DNA of 64,000 bases from Nymphaea colorata (Eukaryota > Streptophyta > Magnoliopsida > Nymphaeales > Nymphaeaceae). Positions 61,601 through 64,000 of the stretch are shown here, piece after piece (the stretch's first letter is position 1; each line of letters starts with the position of its first letter). The position numbers and the translations under genes are program-made. The DNA lies in assembly GCF_008831285.2 (NCBI RefSeq), contig NC_045138.2, positions 21,051,934 through 21,115,933 on the forward strand. The letters run 5' to 3'. The notes under the pieces were generated by a model. It made no database searches, was not told the DNA's origin, and was given only the letters and a program-made list of their open reading frames with translations.

Positions 61601-62048
61601 TTTTTCGTTAGTTGCTTAATTGTTCAATGACGCTATTTGCAGGAATGCTTAAGCCCGTTTGATTATTGTGACATTGTTACATCAACAACCCACAAAAGCC
61701 TCCGGGGCCCAAGAGGTGGTATAATCTTCTACAGGAAGGGGGTAAGACCAAAGAGACGAGGATTATGCAGTTATCCATCGGCTGAAAATGAGCAGTACGA
61801 TTTTGAAGAGAGGATAAATTTTGCTGTTTTCCCATCATTACAAGGTGGGCCTCACAATAATCATATTGCTGCTCTAGCAGTAGCCTTAAAACAGATTGCC
61901 AGCCCTGAGTACAAAGCTTACATGCAACAAGTGAAGAGAAATGCTCAAGCTTTTGCAGCTGCTTTGCTGAGAAGAAAATGTCGGCTTGTCACTGGAGGCA
62001 CCGACAACCATTTGCTGTTATGGGATTTAAGGCCTTTGGGTTTAACAG
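58692..62048 (+). CDS. Serine hydroxymethyltransferase, SHM6/SHM7 type (5' part; gene runs off right edge)
   Basis: Exons 58,692-59,741 and 61,643-62,048 join at AAG/GTATGA and TTTGCAG/GAA (phase 0). The second exon ends ACAG/GTAAAC in phase 1, and no further exon is visible to 64,000. SHMT interconverts serine and glycine with tetrahydrofolate and feeds one-carbon units. The visible 485 residues include an N-terminal extension of about 130 residues with RLKRRKE at 81-87 (a possible nuclear signal). The catalytic core follows: [23 protein letters not shown], and [13 protein letters not shown] with the pyridoxal-phosphate lysine at residue 368. The family-typical DMAQI replaces the DMAHI of other SHMs, which with the extension marks the SHM6/SHM7 branch. 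Arabidopsis SHM7 (MSA1) is nuclear and affects S-adenosylmethionine and DNA methylation (from memory). Confidence 0.95.
59742..61642 (+). other. SHM intron 1
   Basis: A 1.9-kb intron with consensus ends. No repeat family or embedded gene was recognised. Confidence 0.85.
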
Positions 62049-64000
62049 GTAAACATTGACTTTCGTCTTTTGACTTCATAATCCCTTCATTGGATAGTTT
62101 TGGAGTAATTACTAAATGAAATAAACCAAATGCTCAGGCAGTAAACGTTTCCCAATTTTATATATTTTATTTCTGCTTTTTTCTGCGGATCGGTTAAAGT
62201 TTTGGGTAGCTCACCAGTATAGACACTGCTTTAGAAATATTTCTTTTCAAAAAGCAAAGGCAAAATTATCACAGTATGTTCATATAAAGTATGACATAAA
62301 TATCTGAGAATTTCCTGAAATTCTTGTAGAATAACAATTAGGTCTTTTAAGAATTACAACATGGCTGCCTATTTTGGTTTAGTTAATTTTTTCCTTATTG
62401 TAAGGGTATATTTACATCTCTTCTTAAGAATCACTGGGTAGTCATCATGCAAACTTTTCCTTTTCTCTACGTGCTTTTTTTTCTTGTGAAATAATATAAA
62501 AGTTTAGCATCCTGGGCAATTTCCATAACTGAGATACTTGCTACTCTAATGATAGATGTCCACGTCACTAATTTTTCTGAGGGTGTGCATTCTCTCACAC
62601 ACACCCAAAATTTGATCTGCCATGGTTGATCTTAATAATGTGGCCCACTATGCAGAAGAGGTTTTTCTTAATAGGTGTATGAACTACTAGGACCCATGAT
62701 CTATGTTTTTTCTTGAATGCAAACCGTAATAATGTCAGGGATGTATTTTGAGAATCTCATGGCTCATGCTGCTAATATCAAAGCAATATGAAACATTTTT
62801 TACAGGAAAATCTTGTGATATTTACAAAATGTCGCCAAAAGTATTTCTTGAGATAGTAGTATGATGATTTTCATTTTTTACAAATTTTTTTGATGCATTA
62901 TCAGTGTGTGTTTACATTTTTTGTTTATTTTTAAAATTTTAAAATGATTTCAAATTTATCAATATGTTTTTAAGATCATCAGTAGAGACCTCTTAATTCC
63001 ATAATTTTTTAAGTTTATTTGTTTTCCTGAATTCCTGGGATTTTCCCAAGAAAAACAAGTTTGTCAAGCGATAGACTAGGAAAATGTTGCCGATAAAGCT
63101 GGAGAACAATATTTGTGGCTATAGGACTGTGAACACATTGGTCCAATTAGAAGTGCATTTTACAGAACAAGATGTGTACTTCCTAACACTGGACAGCATT
63201 CTTTGGTGTGGTAATTCTTTTCTTGTTTACCTAGCTTTAGCATGTTTAATATCAGGTGAAATGCCTAAGCATTTGAAAAGTTTTTGTATAAATCTACACA
63301 AGACCTCAAAAGTTGGAGACTATCTGCCCCACTTGTTATAATCATTTTTCCCCTTGAATTCAGGAAAGTTGTTTGCCTAATCTTTTTTTAATGTTTAGGA
63401 AGAAGTTTTTCCTATTTCCTCTGTATTTCCAGTTGCATACCATATTACAGTAAATAGACATGTAAAGAGGGAAGCTAATAATATGATTTTGATGAACACT
63501 GGTTCCTTGTGGACCTCTAAAAATGCCAATAGTTTTTGCATGCAATAGGGTGACAACAAAAAGTAATATCCACCTAGAAAGGTTTCTTCGAGTAATGTGC
63601 TCATAGATTTTCAACTTTGATAATCTGGTGATTTATATGCTTGTTGGATAAATTATGATGTAAAACTAACACTGTTTTGAACTGCCTTTTAAATGTCTGT
63701 GAGGACATCATAAAACTGCGCTATGGCTCTAATGTTTGTTTTACAAGTTAAAGCTTCATAGCAATGCTTATAATTTAGTTTATAGATGCTTCAGTTTGTT
63801 GAGTTGGGAATACATGGCAAGAACTCTGAAACTTCAGAAAAATGTTCCACTTCACGATTGTCTTGGTTAAGGCTTTTTCTTGGTTAAGGCTTCTGCTTTG
63901 GCCTTTGGTTCAGGTTCTCTTTTGCTTTGACTTGCATCCCTTAGCTGTGATGTTTCTCAATATGCTTGGTGTGGACTTCAGTTTTATTTTTCACCCATTA
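62049..64000 (+). other. SHM intron 2 (incomplete)
   Basis: Begins GTAAACATTG. Nothing matching the next expected SHM segment (about CHITLNK to GVRIGTPAMTS) was found, so the intron probably extends beyond the window. Confidence 0.7.

Overview
This is a nuclear genomic segment from a flowering plant. It is AT-rich and intron-bearing, with a few genes scattered among miniature transposons, microsatellites and LTR-element relics. The evidence for a plant is a set of plant-specific genes: the conserved upstream ORF of plant S-adenosylmethionine decarboxylase (SAMDC), a plant MCTP/FTIP-type C2 protein, a plastid-type NFU scaffold protein, and an SHM6/SHM7-type serine hydroxymethyltransferase. The species cannot be named from the sequence alone.

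Layout. (1) Positions 1-2,400 hold two SAMDC leader/gene copies arranged head to head. The minus-strand copy shows the full uORF apparatus and its main ORF lies off the left edge. The plus-strand copy has a nearly complete main ORF with one frameshift and no uORF. A fragment of a kelch-repeat gene follows on the minus strand. (2) 2.4-16.9 kb is intergenic and rich in hAT-type MITEs, with a tandem segmental duplication (11.05-13.3 kb and 13.6-15.1 kb). One copy carries a TRIM retrotransposon and the other keeps the empty site. (3) 16,953-20,012, minus strand: an intronless 1,019-residue MCTP gene. (4) 20-28.9 kb: intergenic repeats. (5) 28,873-36,561, minus strand: a four-exon NFU gene, with all splice sites resolved. 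(6) 38,487-41,999, plus strand: a two-exon minimal GNAT acetyltransferase, divergent from NFU, with a Ty1/copia relic in its intron. (7) 42-58 kb: intergenic. It includes five tandem copies of an 89-bp unit, tRNA-derived SINE relics, hAT elements, an 89-bp-arm hairpin, and an 855-bp hAT-like element that has captured a piece of a phenylalanine ammonia-lyase (PAL) gene. (8) 58,692 to the right edge, plus strand: the first two exons of an SHM7-like gene, preceded by a Cys-rich uORF in its leader.

The genes are not an operon and share no obvious single pathway. By coincidence the window ends touch S-adenosylmethionine metabolism: SAMDC consumes SAM for polyamine synthesis, and SHM7-type proteins feed one-carbon units toward SAM. 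The most unusual features are the head-to-head SAMDC pair in which only one copy keeps the uORF control region, and the PAL-carrying hAT-like element with an exact 8-bp target duplication.
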